From: Rhodanobacter soli
GTDB taxonomy: Bacteria; Pseudomonadota; Gammaproteobacteria; Xanthomonadales; Rhodanobacteraceae
Length of the DNA stretch: 64,000 nucleotides
Direction of reading: 5' to 3'
NCBI RefSeq assembly: GCF_040548735.1
Contig: NZ_JBEPSD010000002.1
Coordinates: 186,001 to 250,000 of the forward strand
This document shows positions 30,389 through 38,187 of the stretch, piece after piece (position 1 is the first letter of the stretch; every line of letters starts with the position of its first letter). The notes under the pieces are model-generated. The model did no database searches. It was not told the DNA's origin and saw only the letters and a program-made list of their open reading frames with translations. Both the position numbers and the translations under genes were made by a program.

Positions 30389-31129
30389 TCAATCTTGCAA
30401 CCAGCTCATGGCCTGGTCGCGCTCGCCGTAATCGAATTTGCGGACCTTGGCCAGCATCAACGGATCGAGTACATGGTCGGCGAATGTACCCATGGGGCTG
30501 TCGGTGACCAGCGCGATCTTGCCGATTTTGTCGTGCACAGTGTTGACGAACTTCAGGTGTGCGAACAGGGCGCCCACACTCTGCCAGCCGGGAAATTTCC
30601 GGCTGTGGATCAAGACGCCACGAAGCCGGGCGTGATCCTTGAGATAGTCACCGATCACTTTGCCGACGGCTTCGAAGTCGTCTTCGCTCAGCGCCTGGTC
30701 CGCGGCAGGCTCCAGCACCAGGACGCCGACCCCGGCATCCAGTGCGATGCCGATGCGCTCGCGCTCGCGCTCGCAGACCCATGCTTCGGCAGCCGCGTAG
30801 TTGTTGCTGTCGAAGTGCCGCAGTTCACCTGGAGAAAACAGCCCGAACAGCTTGATGGCGTTCTCGAGCCACTTGATGTCGCTGACGATCGCCATGCGCG
30901 CCCAGTGGCCAATCTTGCCCAGCCCCAGCCGCAGATCCTGCCACACCGCGCCGGCCTCCATGCCCTTCCATTCGCCCTCGATGCAGCACAGCAAGTCGAG
31001 CTTGTGCTGCCTTTCCAGCTTATCGTTGACCAGCGGGATGAGCTGCCTCTCGTAGTCCTCCGCGCGCAGCTTGTCGTTGATCCGGATGCCGACCACGTGG
31101 TCCGGAAGCCCCTCGATCATGCTCAACAT
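30389..31129 (-). CDS. Tandem SpoIIAA-like (STAS-type) domain protein
   Basis: A 246-residue cytoplasmic protein made of two similar ~120-residue halves. Each fits the SpoIIAA-like family (DUF3478 type): the first contains DLRLGLGKIGHWARMAIVSD and the second FAHLKFVNTVHDKIGKIALV. Most members have one domain, so this is an internal duplication or fusion. Such proteins are thought to bind lipophilic ligands or act as anti-sigma antagonist-like folds; no role is established. It is flanked on both sides by REP-like motifs and seems monocistronic. Confidence 0.8.
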   Translation of the reverse strand: MLSMIEGLPDHVVGIRINDKLRAEDYERQLIPLVNDKLERQHKLDLLCCIEGEWKGMEAGAVWQDLRLGLGKIGHWARMAIVSDIKWLENAIKLFGLFSPGELRHFDSNNYAAAEAWVCERERERIGIALDAGVGVLVLEPAADQALSEDDFEAVGKVIGDYLKDHARLRGVLIHSRKFPGWQSVGALFAHLKFVNTVHDKIGKIALVTDSPMGTFADHVLDPLMLAKVRKFDYGERDQAMSWLQD

Positions 31130-31209
31130 GCTGATACACCCTCGTTGTGGCGCTGGATGGCTCGAACTGCTGGACGGTCAGTGTACTGCGTGAAATCGGA
31201 GATATCGGG

Positions 31210-31235
31210 AAAAAGGGGACGGAGGAAGTAAATCG
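31210..31235 (+). repeat. REP-like motif copy, GGAGGAAGT variant
   Basis: AAAAAGGGGACGGAGGAAGT followed by AAAT is close to the arms of the inverted repeat at 28050-28098, upstream of the SpoIIAA-like gene start. Confidence 0.7.
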
Positions 31236-31334
31236 AAGCTGGGCCCCGAAGTGAGCTTTCTCGAGAAAGGCGACTCGGACCTTTGTCGTGCTGATATATC
31301 AACCCGTCATACTTGCTTCAACCCAGGAGCAAAT

Positions 31335-31559
31335 ATGGAAACGATCCACGTGGTGCAGCCCTTTGACCGGGTGAGGAATGGCTTGAAACCAGGCCAGGTC
31401 CTGCAGTTCAAGACGGCTGACGAGGCAGCGCGCCGGGCAGGGCTGCTGGCCGGCAAGCACGCCGGCGTCGTCGCCTACAGCATGGACGTGGACGAAGAGA
31501 GCGGAGACTACGGCACGCCGCGAGTGCTGTTCGAGTCGGGGGACGTACCCGAGCTTTGA
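31335..31559 (+). CDS. Small hypothetical protein
   Basis: A 74-residue soluble protein starting METIHVVQPFDRVRNGLKPG, with a central segment DEAARRAGLLAGKHAGVVAY and an acidic C-terminus. The ATG at 31335 follows AGGAG at good spacing; a longer open frame upstream has no ribosome binding site. The sequence suggests a small alpha/beta fold. I do not recognise the family. A REP-like motif begins 11 bp after its stop. Confidence 0.7.
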   Translation: METIHVVQPFDRVRNGLKPGQVLQFKTADEAARRAGLLAGKHAGVVAYSMDVDEESGDYGTPRVLFESGDVPEL

Positions 31560-31569
31560 TCGGCCGAAG

Positions 31570-31590
31570 AACCGGGTCGGGTTCACGTGA
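31570..31590 (+). repeat. REP-like motif copy
   Basis: AACCGGGTCGGGTTCACGTG begins about 11 bp after the preceding stop codon and shares the GGTCrGGTTCACGT core. Confidence 0.65.
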
Positions 31591-31644
31591 TTCCGTGCTG
31601 ACACAACGCGGTCGGAGGAACTCAAGGGCGGCTATCATGGCGTC

Positions 31645-32010
31645 ATGTCCAAGCTGCTCATGAACCTGCGTAACGTGCCTGATGATGAGGCCGACGATGT
31701 GCGCGCGATGCTCGACGCGCAGCGGATCGCGTTCTACGAAACCAGGCCCAGTATCTGGGGTATTTCGGCAGGGGGAATCTGGGTCATGGAAGACGCGGCC
31801 TACGCGGATGCCAGGCGCGCGATGGACGAATACCAGCAGCAGCGCGCGGCCCGGGCCCGCGCCGAATACGCCGCTGCCAAGCTGGCAGGTACCGCAGAGA
31901 CGTTCTTCACGTTGCTTCGTGCAGACCCGGCGCGCGTCGTGATGAGCTTGTTGGGCATACTCTTCGCGCTGGGCCTGGTGACGATTCCGTTCTTCCTGTT
32001 GCGTGGGTAG
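31645..32010 (+). CDS. DUF6164 family membrane protein
   Basis: A 121-residue protein. The first ~55 residues (MSKLLMNLRNVPDDEADDVR, then MLDAQRIAFYETRPS) resemble the DUF2007-like signal transducing fold seen in DUF6164 proteins. An Ala/Arg/Gln-rich helix (RAARARAEYAAA) follows, with one C-terminal transmembrane helix (residues ~97-118, VVMSLLGILFALGLVTIPFF). It is probably anchored in the inner membrane with the domain in the cytoplasm. The function is unknown. A REP-like palindrome starts eight bases after the stop. Confidence 0.78.
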   Translation: MSKLLMNLRNVPDDEADDVRAMLDAQRIAFYETRPSIWGISAGGIWVMEDAAYADARRAMDEYQQQRAARARAEYAAAKLAGTAETFFTLLRADPARVVMSLLGILFALGLVTIPFFLLRG

Positions 32011-32017
32011 GTCCGCC

Positions 32018-32064
32018 AAAAAACAGGCGCAGAGTCGACTTTAAAAAAGTGCACCCCCTGTTTT
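32018..32064. repeat. Palindromic REP-like element
   Basis: AAAACAGGCGCAGAGTCGACTTT faces an inverted partner, AAAGTGCACCCCCTGTTTT, making an imperfect 45-bp hairpin with AAAACAGG/CCTGTTTT ends. It begins eight bases after the DUF6164 stop and may act as its terminator. Confidence 0.8.
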
Positions 32065-32229
32065 AGTCGCTCGGCCGCCCGCCCGTTTCGTACTGTTCGG
32101 GAACAGGTTCATTTTCCTCAAGCGAAAAAGCGCGAGGGACTGTGTGACGGGAGACATGGTGGTTCTTACCATTCATCGCTGAGCGGAAGGGGCGATCATG
32201 TAGCGCCACAAGCTTTGGGAGCAAAAATC

Positions 32230-32859
32230 ATGAAACTTTCGGTGATTCCATTTTGCATTCTGCTTGTACCGATTTGTTCGAGCGCGCAACAGAACAATCC
32301 AGCAGTGGCAGGTAGCCAAGACAACGCCAAAGCGGCAACCTCATCGATGCTTGCGGGCACGCATGCCCCTGCAGAAATGAACAAGCTCTATCCGCGAATA
32401 GGAGAATGGCAAGCAACCATTCGAACCGTGCCCGGCCCCGGCTCGTCCGAAGAGAAAATCGATCGGGGTGTCATGGTAATTAGGAAGGGACCCGGTGGGT
32501 TTTCGATCGTCCAGGATTTCCAGTCGCACGGCTCTAGCGGTCATCTAATCGGCCAAAGCTACACGTGGTGGGACAGCCGCGCGAAGGCATACAAGAGCGT
32601 CTGGTGTGACAACATGCAGGGCTGTACGGAGTTCACCACAGCCATCCAAGGCAATTCGTGGACCGTCGAACTGGATGACACGACCAATGGCACGAGGGTC
32701 CATACGACTATTCATGCGACCTTGAGCCCGGATCACAACTGCATCCACGAAGAATTCAAGAATTCCTACGACGGGCGACCTCCCCAGTTAGTAACTGTTG
32801 GCGAGTATCGGCGAGTGACGCCCGGCACGGTTCAGGAAAAGCAACCAACTTGCATCTAA
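32230..32859 (+). CDS. Secreted DUF1579-like protein
   Basis: A 209-residue protein with a signal peptide (cleavage near SSAQQ, residue ~19). The mature part resembles DUF1579-type beta-barrel proteins: LYPRIGEWQATIRTVPGPGS, DRGVMVIRKGPGGFSIVQDF and GQSYTWWDSRAKAYKSVWCD. Two Cys near the middle (VWCDNMQGC) may form a disulfide. The family has no proven function. The ATG at 32230 begins the signal peptide. GC content is lower than in the core genes, consistent with acquired DNA. The gene is convergent with the lipocalin-like gene, with 32 bp between them. Confidence 0.7.
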   Translation: MKLSVIPFCILLVPICSSAQQNNPAVAGSQDNAKAATSSMLAGTHAPAEMNKLYPRIGEWQATIRTVPGPGSSEEKIDRGVMVIRKGPGGFSIVQDFQSHGSSGHLIGQSYTWWDSRAKAYKSVWCDNMQGCTEFTTAIQGNSWTVELDDTTNGTRVHTTIHATLSPDHNCIHEEFKNSYDGRPPQLVTVGEYRRVTPGTVQEKQPTCI

Positions 32860-32866
32860 CCGTCTA

Positions 32867-32885
32867 ACGGGTCAGACCCTTTCCG
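32867..32885 (+). repeat. REP-like motif between convergent genes
   Basis: ACGGGTCAGACCCTTTCC lies eight bases after the DUF1579-like stop and fills most of the 32-bp gap to the end of the lipocalin-like gene. GGGTC/GACCC makes it palindromic. Confidence 0.6.
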
Positions 32886-32891
32886 AAGGGC

Positions 32892-33413
32892 TCAGTCGCC
32901 AATGCGCCGCCAAACCGAAATCGGCACGTTGCCGTCCGGACGCGGCGGTACCCGGTAGCTGAGCGTGTCGCCGCGCAGCTCGAAGGCGCGGCGTTGCTCC
33001 TGCCCTTCCCAGTTGGGGAAGGAGGCGCCTTCGATATGGAACACCAACTGGTGCTTGCCCGATTCGACCGCAAGCGTGCCGTAGTGGGTGCTCGCGCCCA
33101 TCACGGCCGCCCGGTATTCCTGCGCGGTGGCCTTGGCCTTGTCCGGGTTGGCAAAGCGCGGGCGGTCGGCGCGGTAGAGCTGCAGCGAGTAGTGCCCTTT
33201 GCGGTCGATCAGCAGCAGGCCCTTCGGCGCATCGCCGTAGTCGTGCGAGCGCGAGCCATCCGGATGCAGCACGCCGGCCGCCACCAGCGTCCAGGTTCCG
33301 GCGAGCGAAACATCGCCGCGGGTGTCGGCCGCTGTGGCGCCCGAGGACAGGGCCAGGCCGGGCAGCAGACAGGCCGTGGCGGCAAGGCGGGAGAACAGGC
33401 GGGGCAGGTTCAT
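32892..33413 (-). CDS. Secreted lipocalin-like domain protein
   Basis: A 173-residue exported protein. The signal peptide ends near ATAAD (residue ~29). The mature part starts with the lipocalin-like pattern SLAGTWTLVAAGVLHPDGSR and continues with KGLLLIDRKGHYSLQLYRAD, as in the lipocalin-like (PF13924-type) family. It may bind a small hydrophobic ligand. The ATG at 33413 is preceded by GGAGGAAA. A LysR gene is transcribed away from it across a 119-bp spacer, so the LysR protein probably controls this gene. Confidence 0.85.
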   Translation of the reverse strand: MNLPRLFSRLAATACLLPGLALSSGATAADTRGDVSLAGTWTLVAAGVLHPDGSRSHDYGDAPKGLLLIDRKGHYSLQLYRADRPRFANPDKAKATAQEYRAAVMGASTHYGTLAVESGKHQLVFHIEGASFPNWEGQEQRRAFELRGDTLSYRVPPRPDGNVPISVWRRIGD

Positions 33414-33532
33414 GAGGTTTCCTCCTTCGAATCGGGTGGCGCACTCGTGGGTGAGGCCTCGCCGATCGTAGGGCTTGCCGACATGCGGAAAAACTGAATA
33501 ATTTGACGGTAACATTTTCGAATTGCTTACCG

Positions 33533-34414
33533 ATGCCGCTCCCCAATCTCGACATGGACGCGTTGCGCAGCCTGGTGGCGATCCTGCACCTGGGCGGACT
33601 GGCCCGTGCCGCGGAAAGGATCGGGCGCTCGCCCTCGGCGATCAGTCAGCAGATGCGCAAGCTGGAGTTGCAGTTGGGCCAGCCGCTGTTCCGCAAGCAG
33701 GGACGCCGCGTGGTGTTGACCGAGGCGGGCGACCGGGTACACGCCTACGCGCGCCGCATTTTGGAACTCAACGATGAAGTGGTCCACGCGGTGCGCGGTG
33801 CGGCGATCGACGGCGTGGTGCGCTTCGGCCTGCCGGGCGATTTCGCCGAGTCCTGGTTGCCGGCGGCGTTGGGGCAGTTCAGGAAGGCCTATCCGGCGGT
33901 TCGGGTGGATGTGCTGGTCGAACCCAACCGGTTGCTGCTCGAACGGCTCGACCGCGGCGAGCTCGATCTGGTGCTTGCCATGAACCAAGGGGCGCGCGCG
34001 GACGCCGAGCGCCTGGCCACGCTGCCGATGACCTGGATCGGACCGGCAGGCATGGGCGAGGTCGGGCGATCCGATGGCGTGCTGGATCTGGCGCTCTACC
34101 AGCCACCGTGCTTCTTCCGCCAGGCGGGTACGGCGGCACTGGATCGGGCCGGCATCGCCTGGCGGCCGGCGTTCGTCACCGCCAGCCTGCACAGCCTGTG
34201 GGCCGGCGTGGCCGCGGGGCTGGGCATCACCGTGCGCACGGCCGCCGACCTCCCGCCGTCGCTGATGCGCCTGGATGAACGTCACGGCCTGCCGGCGCTG
34301 CCGGGCGTGGACCTGTGCCTGCATACCGCCCCTGGCCCACGGTCGGCGGCGCTGACACACCTGCGGCAAGCGGTGATGGAGCAGGCACAGACGCATCTGG
34401 GCCAAACGGATTGA
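33533..34414 (+). CDS. LysR family transcriptional regulator
   Basis: A 293-residue LysR regulator. The winged helix-turn-helix is in residues ~5-60 (LDMDALRSLVAILHLGGLAR, then AAERIGRSPSAISQQMRKLE), followed by the linker helix and a periplasmic-binding-like effector domain with FGLPGDFAESWLP. It is divergent from the lipocalin-like gene, the usual LysR layout. I preferred the ATG at 33533; a longer in-frame start at 33503 adds ten residues. Neither has a strong ribosome binding site. Its 3' end faces an MFS gene 30 bp away. Confidence 0.9.
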   Translation: MPLPNLDMDALRSLVAILHLGGLARAAERIGRSPSAISQQMRKLELQLGQPLFRKQGRRVVLTEAGDRVHAYARRILELNDEVVHAVRGAAIDGVVRFGLPGDFAESWLPAALGQFRKAYPAVRVDVLVEPNRLLLERLDRGELDLVLAMNQGARADAERLATLPMTWIGPAGMGEVGRSDGVLDLALYQPPCFFRQAGTAALDRAGIAWRPAFVTASLHSLWAGVAAGLGITVRTAADLPPSLMRLDERHGLPALPGVDLCLHTAPGPRSAALTHLRQAVMEQAQTHLGQTD

Positions 34415-34444
34415 AACGACCGGGCTGTGGGGCGGGGAAGCAGT

Positions 34445-34474
34445 TCAAACGGTTCCCGACACCTTTTTCCCCAC
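34445..34474 (-). repeat. REP-like motif forming the MFS gene's 3' end
   Basis: On the minus strand it reads GGGGAAAAAGGTGTCGGGAA then CCGTTTGA, the same type as the copy at 29204-29228 (GGTGTCAGGGAC). The TGA used by the MFS gene lies inside it. Confidence 0.8.
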
Positions 34475-35617
34475 GGGCCGCGGTGAACGACGGCGCGCGA
34501 CGACAAGTGCCGTCAGCAACGCGATGACCGTAGCGAGCGCGGCCAGTTCGAGCGGCGCGTCAAAGCCGTCGTGGTGTGTCGCCAGCGTGGCGGCCACCAT
34601 CGGCCCGGCGATCTGGCCGATGCCGAATGCGACGGTCAGCGCGCCGATCAGGCGCGTCGGATGGCATCCAGCCAGCCGGTTGGCTTCGCGCATCGTGAAC
34701 ATCACTGAAGGCATGGACATGGCGCCCAGCAGCACGGTGCCGAGGAGCAGGCTGTCCAGCCGCGGCCGGTACAGGCACAGCACGATGCCCAGCAGTTGCG
34801 ACAGGAGGCAAAGCGCCAGTCCCGTGTAGTTGCTGCGCGGCGCCGGCAACGCGCCCAGCAGCCAGGTGGTCAGCATCGCCGCCACACCGTACAGCGGCCA
34901 GAACCATTCGCGCAGCGCCGGCATGTGCAACTGTGCGTCGGCAATCAGCGGCAGGAAGGTCGCCGGAATGATGTAGCTGAAACCCAGCAGCGCATAGATC
35001 AGGACCAGTGGCCACGGCGTGCCGTGCTGCGCCGAAGCGGCCGCGGCCGCCGCGGTCGCGGCGCTTTCCGGCGCGGCGAGCGGGCGCCACAGCGGTACCG
35101 CGACGAGTGCGGTGAGCACGCCGAAGACCAGCCACCAGCGTGGCGCATCCACGGTCGGCCCGTGAACGGCGGCCACCAGCGCCCCGGTGATGGCGACGCC
35201 GATACCCGGGCCGCTGAACAGCAGTGATTCCAGTCCGCTTCGTCGTTGCGCGCGCAGGCGGGCCATGCACCATGCAACGCCGTGCACCATCAGCAACGCC
35301 GCGGCCACGCCCGCCGCAAAACGACACAGCATCCACAGCGGCAGCGAGACGGTCAGGCCCATGCCCAGCGTGGCCAGCGCCAGCAACGCGATGCCGCCGC
35401 GCAGCGCGGGGCGTTGGGGCAGCGAAAGCGCGATGCAGGCGAGGGCGCCGAGCATGTAGCCGATGTTGTTGATTGAGGCAAGCCACCCACCATCGACCAG
35501 GCTCAGGCCGTCGGCCTGCATCAGTGGTAGCAGCGGCGTGAACGCGAAGCGGCCGACGCCAAGCGCCAGGGCGAGTATCGCCATGCCGGCAAGCGCTGAA
35601 CGCAAGGGGGAAAACAT
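34445..35617 (-). CDS. MFS transporter, YbfB/YjiJ family
   Basis: A 390-residue major facilitator with about 12 hydrophobic helices. The N-terminal GVGRFAFTPLLPLMQADG and GGWLASINNIGYMLGA are typical of the YbfB/YjiJ group. The substrate is unknown; family members have been linked to efflux of small molecules. The last codons and the stop (VGKKVSGTV) are encoded by a REP-like motif at 34445-34474, so the C-terminus appears to have been replaced by repeat DNA. It is divergent from a LysR gene, with 96 bp between the starts, suggesting regulation by it. Confidence 0.9.
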   Translation of the reverse strand: MFSPLRSALAGMAILALALGVGRFAFTPLLPLMQADGLSLVDGGWLASINNIGYMLGALACIALSLPQRPALRGGIALLALATLGMGLTVSLPLWMLCRFAAGVAAALLMVHGVAWCMARLRAQRRSGLESLLFSGPGIGVAITGALVAAVHGPTVDAPRWWLVFGVLTALVAVPLWRPLAAPESAATAAAAAASAQHGTPWPLVLIYALLGFSYIIPATFLPLIADAQLHMPALREWFWPLYGVAAMLTTWLLGALPAPRSNYTGLALCLLSQLLGIVLCLYRPRLDSLLLGTVLLGAMSMPSVMFTMREANRLAGCHPTRLIGALTVAFGIGQIAGPMVAATLATHHDGFDAPLELAALATVIALLTALVVARRRSPRPVGKKVSGTV

Positions 35618-35713
35618 GCCAACTCCGATCGCCTAGGTGCGATGGCATGCTAGGCTTGCCCATACATCGAGTAAAACGAATAATTCCGAATACTTTCATC
35701 GACGAAATCGAAC

Positions 35714-36649
35714 ATGGACCTTCGCGAACTGGAAGCCTTCCTGGCCGTGGTGGAAACCGGTGGCGTCGGCCGCGCCGCGGCACGCCTCCATCGCGCGCAG
35801 TCCAGCATCACCAGCCGCATCCACCAGCTGGAATCCTCGCTGGGCATGACGCTGTTTCACCGCGAGAGCCAGCGGTTGCGCCTCACCGTGGCCGGCGAGA
35901 CGCTGGTCGACCACGCGCGCCGCCTGCTCGAACTGGCCGACCAGACCCGTACGGCGGTGCGCAGCGACGAGGTCGGCGGCAAGATCCGGCTGGGGGCGAT
36001 GGAAAGCATCGCGGCCAGCCGGTTGCCGCATCCCCTTGCCCAATTCCACCGCCGCTATCCGCAGGTCTGGGTCAACCTCTCGACCATGTCCTCGCACGGG
36101 CTGGTGGCGGACGTGCAGTCGGGTGGCCTCGACGCGGCGATCGTCGGCGAGGCGGTGGATGCCACACGCTTTCGCAGCGTGCCGCTGTACGAGGAGGAAC
36201 TGGTGCTGGTGGGCGCGCGCGACAGCGTGATGCTGCGGGAGCCCCGGCGCCTTGCCGGTGGCGCCGTGCTGGTCTATCACAAGCCCGGTTGCGCCTACCG
36301 CAGGCGATTCGAGCAATGGCTGGAATCCCAGCACATCGTGCCGGCGCACGTGCTGGAATTCGCCTCTTATCACGGGATGTTCGCCGCGGCGGCAGGCGGG
36401 GTGGGCCTCGGCATGTTGCCGCGTTCGGTGCTGGAAGTGTTTCCGCAGAGGGACGTCCTGTCGACGCGCGACATCGCGCCACGCCTGGCGCGCCTCAAGA
36501 CCTTTCTGATCACCTCGCGCGACCGGCACCTGCCGTCGCTGGCGAGACTGGAGGAGTGCCTGCGCGAGGACGCAGCGAAGCAGCGTGCCGGGAGCGGATG
36601 CGGCCGCGTGAAGGCGGAAAAGCAGAAGGCCGTGTCGGCTGTTCGATGA
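35714..36649 (+). CDS. LysR family transcriptional regulator
   Basis: A 311-residue LysR regulator starting MDLRELEAFLAVVETGGVGR, with the helix-turn-helix RAAARLHRAQSSITSRIHQL to about residue 40 and a type 2 periplasmic-binding effector domain. It resembles regulators that control a divergent transporter gene; here the neighbour is the YbfB-type MFS gene 96 bp away on the other strand. The C-terminal ~20 residues are Arg/Lys-rich and unconserved. Confidence 0.9.
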   Translation: MDLRELEAFLAVVETGGVGRAAARLHRAQSSITSRIHQLESSLGMTLFHRESQRLRLTVAGETLVDHARRLLELADQTRTAVRSDEVGGKIRLGAMESIAASRLPHPLAQFHRRYPQVWVNLSTMSSHGLVADVQSGGLDAAIVGEAVDATRFRSVPLYEEELVLVGARDSVMLREPRRLAGGAVLVYHKPGCAYRRRFEQWLESQHIVPAHVLEFASYHGMFAAAAGGVGLGMLPRSVLEVFPQRDVLSTRDIAPRLARLKTFLITSRDRHLPSLARLEECLREDAAKQRAGSGCGRVKAEKQKAVSAVR

Positions 36650-36708
36650 GTCCCGGAGACGTGGTCACCTTCCGGCCGCGACCGTCCGCTTGAGCCCGGG
36701 TGTCCGCC

Positions 36709-37947
36709 TCAGGTCACCTCGCCCGGCCGCTGCGGCGCATCGGGATGCATGTCCATCGCGCCCGGCGTGGTGTTCACCAGCGGCACGAAGTTGTCGTCCG
36801 GCGTCACTTCGCGCTTGCGGCGCGTGAAGCGGTACAGCGCATAGCCGGCCAGCAGGCCGTCGAGGATCGCGAACCAGGCGAACAGGAAGGCCGGTCGCGT
36901 CAGGGTCATGAGCGCGCCGGCCAGCAACGGGCCCACCGCCGAGCCGATGCCGTTGACCAGCAGCACCGTACTCGATCCGGACAGCAGTTCGTCCCGGCGC
37001 AGGTAGTCGACCAGGTGCGCCACCGCGATCGGGTACACGGCGAAGCTCATGCCGCCGAAGGCGAACACCAGCAGCATGGCGGCGAGGTGGCCGGCGGTCG
37101 GCAGCGCCAGGTTGGCCAACGCCGCCAGTGCCGCGGCGGCGCCGATCAGGGCAAGGGCGAGGCGCCGGTCGATGCGGTCGGACAGGCGCCCCAGCGGCAG
37201 TTGCAGCACCACGCCACCCGCGATGGCCACGCTCATGTAGGTGCCGACCTCGGCGATGCCGAGGCCGCGGGCGGCCGCGTACAGCGGCAACAGGCCCCAG
37301 AACGCGCCGAGCACCATGCCCGATATCAGCGCGCTGACCAGCGCGGTCGGCACCAGCCGGAACATGCGCCCCACCTGCACCCGCGATGCCGCGTGGATGG
37401 ACGGCTGCGGTTGCGGGGTCATCACCACCGGCAGGTTCGCCGCGCAGACCAGGATCGCCACCACGCAGAACAACACGAAGCCCTCGCCGCCGAGGTGCAG
37501 GAACTGCTGCGCCACTGCGCTGGCGCCGAGGTTCAGCATCATGTAGACCGCGAACACCGAACTGCGATGTTTCGGATCGGCGGCAGTGTTCAGCCAGCTT
37601 TCGATGATCGCGTAGAGGCCCACCAGCAGCAGCCCCTGCAGCACGCGCAACACCAGCCATGCCGCGTAGATCGAGGTCAGCGCCTGCACCAGCACCACCA
37701 CCGCCAGCACCGAAGTGCAGAACGCGAAGGTGCGGATGTGGCCGAAGCGGTGCGTGAGCCTCGGCACCGTGTAGGTGCCGATCAGGAAGCCGGTGTAATA
37801 GGCCGAGGTCAGGATCCCGATCATCGCGACGGAAAAGCCCAGCGCCTCGCCCTGCAACGCGATATGCGTATGCAGCAGGCTCACTCCCATCAACAGGAAC
37901 ACGGTGCTCGACAACAGCGGTGCGGTGGTGCGGATGCTGCTCAACAT
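36709..37947 (-). CDS. MFS transporter, YcaD-like
   Basis: A 412-residue major facilitator with about 12 transmembrane helices. GILTSAYYTGFLIGTYTVPR and RVLQGLLLVGLYAIIESWLN are characteristic of the YcaD-like group, whose substrates are unknown. The hydrophilic C-terminal tail (~35 residues after ALYRFTRRKRE) ends PGEVT. It is encoded alone, convergent with the LysR gene; a short remnant of another gene lies just upstream. Confidence 0.9.
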   Translation of the reverse strand: MLSSIRTTAPLLSSTVFLLMGVSLLHTHIALQGEALGFSVAMIGILTSAYYTGFLIGTYTVPRLTHRFGHIRTFAFCTSVLAVVVLVQALTSIYAAWLVLRVLQGLLLVGLYAIIESWLNTAADPKHRSSVFAVYMMLNLGASAVAQQFLHLGGEGFVLFCVVAILVCAANLPVVMTPQPQPSIHAASRVQVGRMFRLVPTALVSALISGMVLGAFWGLLPLYAAARGLGIAEVGTYMSVAIAGGVVLQLPLGRLSDRIDRRLALALIGAAAALAALANLALPTAGHLAAMLLVFAFGGMSFAVYPIAVAHLVDYLRRDELLSGSSTVLLVNGIGSAVGPLLAGALMTLTRPAFLFAWFAILDGLLAGYALYRFTRRKREVTPDDNFVPLVNTTPGAMDMHPDAPQRPGEVT

Positions 37948-38042
37948 GCGAAAGACCCGGGGCGGCGGAGCAGGTGCGGCTTCGGCAGGGTAACCGGGTA
38001 GGAAAGCGTTTGTCGCCGCCTTCGCGAGGACGGCCTTCGGGC

Positions 38043-38168
38043 TTATCTGCCGTGCGGACGGAACAGCAGGTCGAACAGGGGCGCCCAGGTCTTGCCGCCG
38101 TCGCGGGAGGCCATTGCGGTTTCGCGCACGCTGTCGCCCTGCGCCGACCAGCGCGCTCCGGAACCGAT
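38043..38168 (-). pseudogene. 3' remnant of an unidentified gene
   Basis: About 41 in-frame codons ending in TAA read GARWSAQGDSVRETAMASRD then GGKTWAPLFDLLFRPHGR. The ending (DGGKTW followed by a short hydrophobic tail) looks like the C-terminus of a secreted beta-sheet domain protein of the DUF1579 sort. No ATG or upstream part exists, because the sequence runs into the end of the TPR lipoprotein gene. It is probably the stump of a deleted gene. Confidence 0.5.
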
Positions 38169-38187
38169 CGGAGCGCGCCGCACCTCG

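Noticed and set aside
27200..32900. CRISPR array or integron attC array
   Set aside because: The repeated motifs are irregularly spaced by whole genes and are too degenerate for a CRISPR; no integrase or canonical attC core was seen.
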